This document shows, piece by piece, positions 62,821 to 64,000 of a DNA stretch of 64,000 nt. The DNA is from Micromonospora sp. Llam0 (GTDB taxonomy: Bacteria; Actinomycetota; Actinomycetes; Mycobacteriales; Micromonosporaceae): assembly GCF_003751085.1 (NCBI RefSeq), contig NZ_RJJY01000001.1, positions 3,596,001 to 3,660,000 of the forward strand. Direction: 5' to 3'. Position numbers and translations under genes: made by a program. Below the pieces are notes generated by a model. It was not told where the DNA came from and ran no database searches. It worked only from the letters and a program-made list of their open reading frames with translations. Position 1 is the stretch's first letter. Every line of letters starts with the position of its first letter.

Positions 62821-64000
62821 CGATCGCACCGGTGCCGAGCGAGGCACCCGAGCCGTTGCCGCTCGGCAACGGGTTCCTCAACCCGTACGCCTTCGTGTCG
62901 ATCCCGGACCGGGCCGACCTGCCGGAGCCGCTGTGGGACGGCAGGCCCGCCGGTCATGACCGTTACCACGCCGACCGGTGGACCGGGACGATCGGCGTCA
63001 CCATCACCACCCGTACCCCGATGTTGATCCCCGACCATGGGCGACGCGCGGCCACCAGCCCGAACGCCGACGAGCCGTTGGAGGTGCGGGTGGACCACAA
63101 GGGCCGTCCGATGCTGTCCGGGTCGGCGGTCAAAGGCGCGCTGCGCTCGGCGTACGAGATGATCACGAACTCGCGGTTCGGGGTGTTCCAGCAGGACAAA
63201 CAGTTGGCGATCCGGTCGGTGGTCGACGAAAACCTCGCCGACCTGCGACCGGCGGTGGTGCTGGAGACCGGCGACGACACCGCCACCCTGCAGGTGGTCG
63301 AGTCCCTCACGCCACGCAACTGGCAGGGCAAGAAGTTGGAAAATCCGGTGCAGACGGCGGTGTGGTCGAAAATGACACTGCGCTGCGAGTGCGCCGGCCG
63401 CTGCAGCGGCAAGATCGGGCACGGCACGGACGGCACCGACGACCCGCCGCGCAGCCCTGACCTGGAGGCGTGGATCTACTTCGCCAGGCTCGGCAGGTTC
63501 CCGCTGTGGCGGGTCGCCACCGTCGCCGAGCCGGGCAGGCTGTGCGACAAGTCGACGGCACGACGACGGCGCGACGAGGACATCGGGTACGAAAAGAAGC
63601 GCAAACGCGGGTTGACGATCGAGGCGCAACATGACCTGGTGAAGGTACGGGGACGGCTGCACCGCACCGGCAGCACTTTTCCGGCCGGCGGTGACCGGAA
63701 ACGCTACGAACGTTTCGTGGTGACCCAGGTGCTCGAAGGCCCCGTCGAGTTGAAGCTGACCAAGGTCACCGTCGGCAAGCAACTGCTCGACGGCTGGCAG
63801 GCCACGATCGACTCGTACCACTGGGCGCATCACCGGGAGAAGGAGACGAACACCCGCTACGGCCAGTACGTGTGGCAGCCGCAGCGGTGGCGGCAACTGC
63901 GCCCGCACGACACCCTCTACGCCAGGATCACCCCGGCCGATTCCGCAGCCGGTCAGCAGATCCAGGTCGACCGGCTGTTCCCGGCGATGGTCGGGCGGGT
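62817..64000 (+). CDS. Cas7 with insertion (TIGR03986-like), truncated by window
   Basis: The first 394 codons of a RAMP protein. The start FLNPYAFVSIPD is typical of TIGR03986 RAMPs. DHKGRPMLSGSAVKGALRSAYE is the RAMP helix (shortened here by description). A Cys-rich patch, CECAGRC, may bind zinc. A long charged insertion follows (RRRRDEDIGYEKKRKRG). In III-Dv operons this is the Cas7-insertion subunit at the crRNA 3' side. The stop and the glycine loop are outside the window. No frameshift is seen up to 64000. Confidence 0.85.
   Translation, partial: MTIAPVPSEAPEPLPLGNGFLNPYAFVSIPDRADLPEPLWDGRPAGHDRYHADRWTGTIGVTITTRTPMLIPDHGRRAATSPNADEPLEVRVDHKGRPMLSGSAVKGALRSAYEMITNSRFGVFQQDKQLAIRSVVDENLADLRPAVVLETGDDTATLQVVESLTPRNWQGKKLENPVQTAVWSKMTLRCECAGRCSGKIGHGTDGTDDPPRSPDLEAWIYFARLGRFPLWRVATVAEPGRLCDKSTARRRRDEDIGYEKKRKRGLTIEAQHDLVKVRGRLHRTGSTFPAGGDRKRYERFVVTQVLEGPVELKLTKVTVGKQLLDGWQATIDSYHWAHHREKETNTRYGQYVWQPQRWRQLRPHDTLYARITPADSAAGQQIQVDRLFPAMVGR

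Overview
The window is high-GC actinobacterial chromosome, most likely from a member of the Micromonosporaceae (Micromonospora/Salinispora-like). The evidence is the very high GC at third codon positions, an actinobacterial dcw cluster with Wag31/DivIVA and SepF, a MurT/GatD pair, an SOS mutasome operon, and leaderless promoters (TAnnnT about 7 nt before a start codon). The species cannot be named from the sequence alone.

Region 1 (1-20,820, almost all minus strand) is the division and cell wall cluster, read from the mraZ end down: mraZ, rsmH, an ftsL-like gene, ftsI, murE, murF, mraY, ftsW, murG, murC, ftsQ, ftsZ, yggS, sepF, yggT, divIVA/wag31, two small conserved genes, a DksA/TraR-type zinc protein and the 5' part of lspA. 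murD is absent from its usual place between mraY and ftsW, where only 87 bp remain, and no pgeF/ylmD lies between ftsZ and yggS. Three MraZ-type GTGG repeats at 10-bp period overlap a sigma-70-type promoter before mraZ. A nested 31-bp palindrome overlaps the -10 of a TTGACA promoter before ftsZ.

Region 2 (21,011-29,630) holds an SF1 helicase with a degenerate nuclease-like tail, divergent from murT-gatD (which amidate D-Glu in lipid II) and a TVP38-type membrane protein, followed by convergent leuS. The leuS leader encodes a short peptide with four consecutive Leu codons, long-range complementary arms and a U-tailed terminator, which looks like a ribosome-mediated attenuator.

Region 3 (29,683-36,433) is a complete Mrp-type Na+/H+ antiporter operon (mnhA to mnhG) led by a membrane-anchored universal stress protein. 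Region 4 (36,770-46,106) contains a moxR / DUF58 / transglutaminase operon, a DUF3040 protein, a phosphodiesterase-methyltransferase pair and a PadR regulator with its HAAS-domain membrane partner.

Region 5 (46,128-52,921) is the mutasome operon on the minus strand: HEPN protein, ImuA'-like protein, ImuB and DnaE2. A LexA box lies about 340 bp upstream, and two strong hairpins sit in the leader. A secreted C39-like peptidase, a lipoprotein and two small hypotheticals follow.

Region 6 (56,347-64,000, plus strand, cut by the window end) is a tightly overlapping type III CRISPR effector operon. It encodes an HD-less Cas10 with intact GGDD, an 834-aa Cas7-Cas5(Csx10)-Cas11-like fusion, a double Cas7, Csx19, and a TIGR03986-like Cas7 with insertion. 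This is the subunit set of the fused type III-D variant (III-D2, called III-Dv) known from cyanobacteria. No CRISPR array, cas6 or adaptation gene is visible in the window; they would have to lie beyond 64,000 or elsewhere. No tRNA or rRNA gene and no insertion sequence was recognised.
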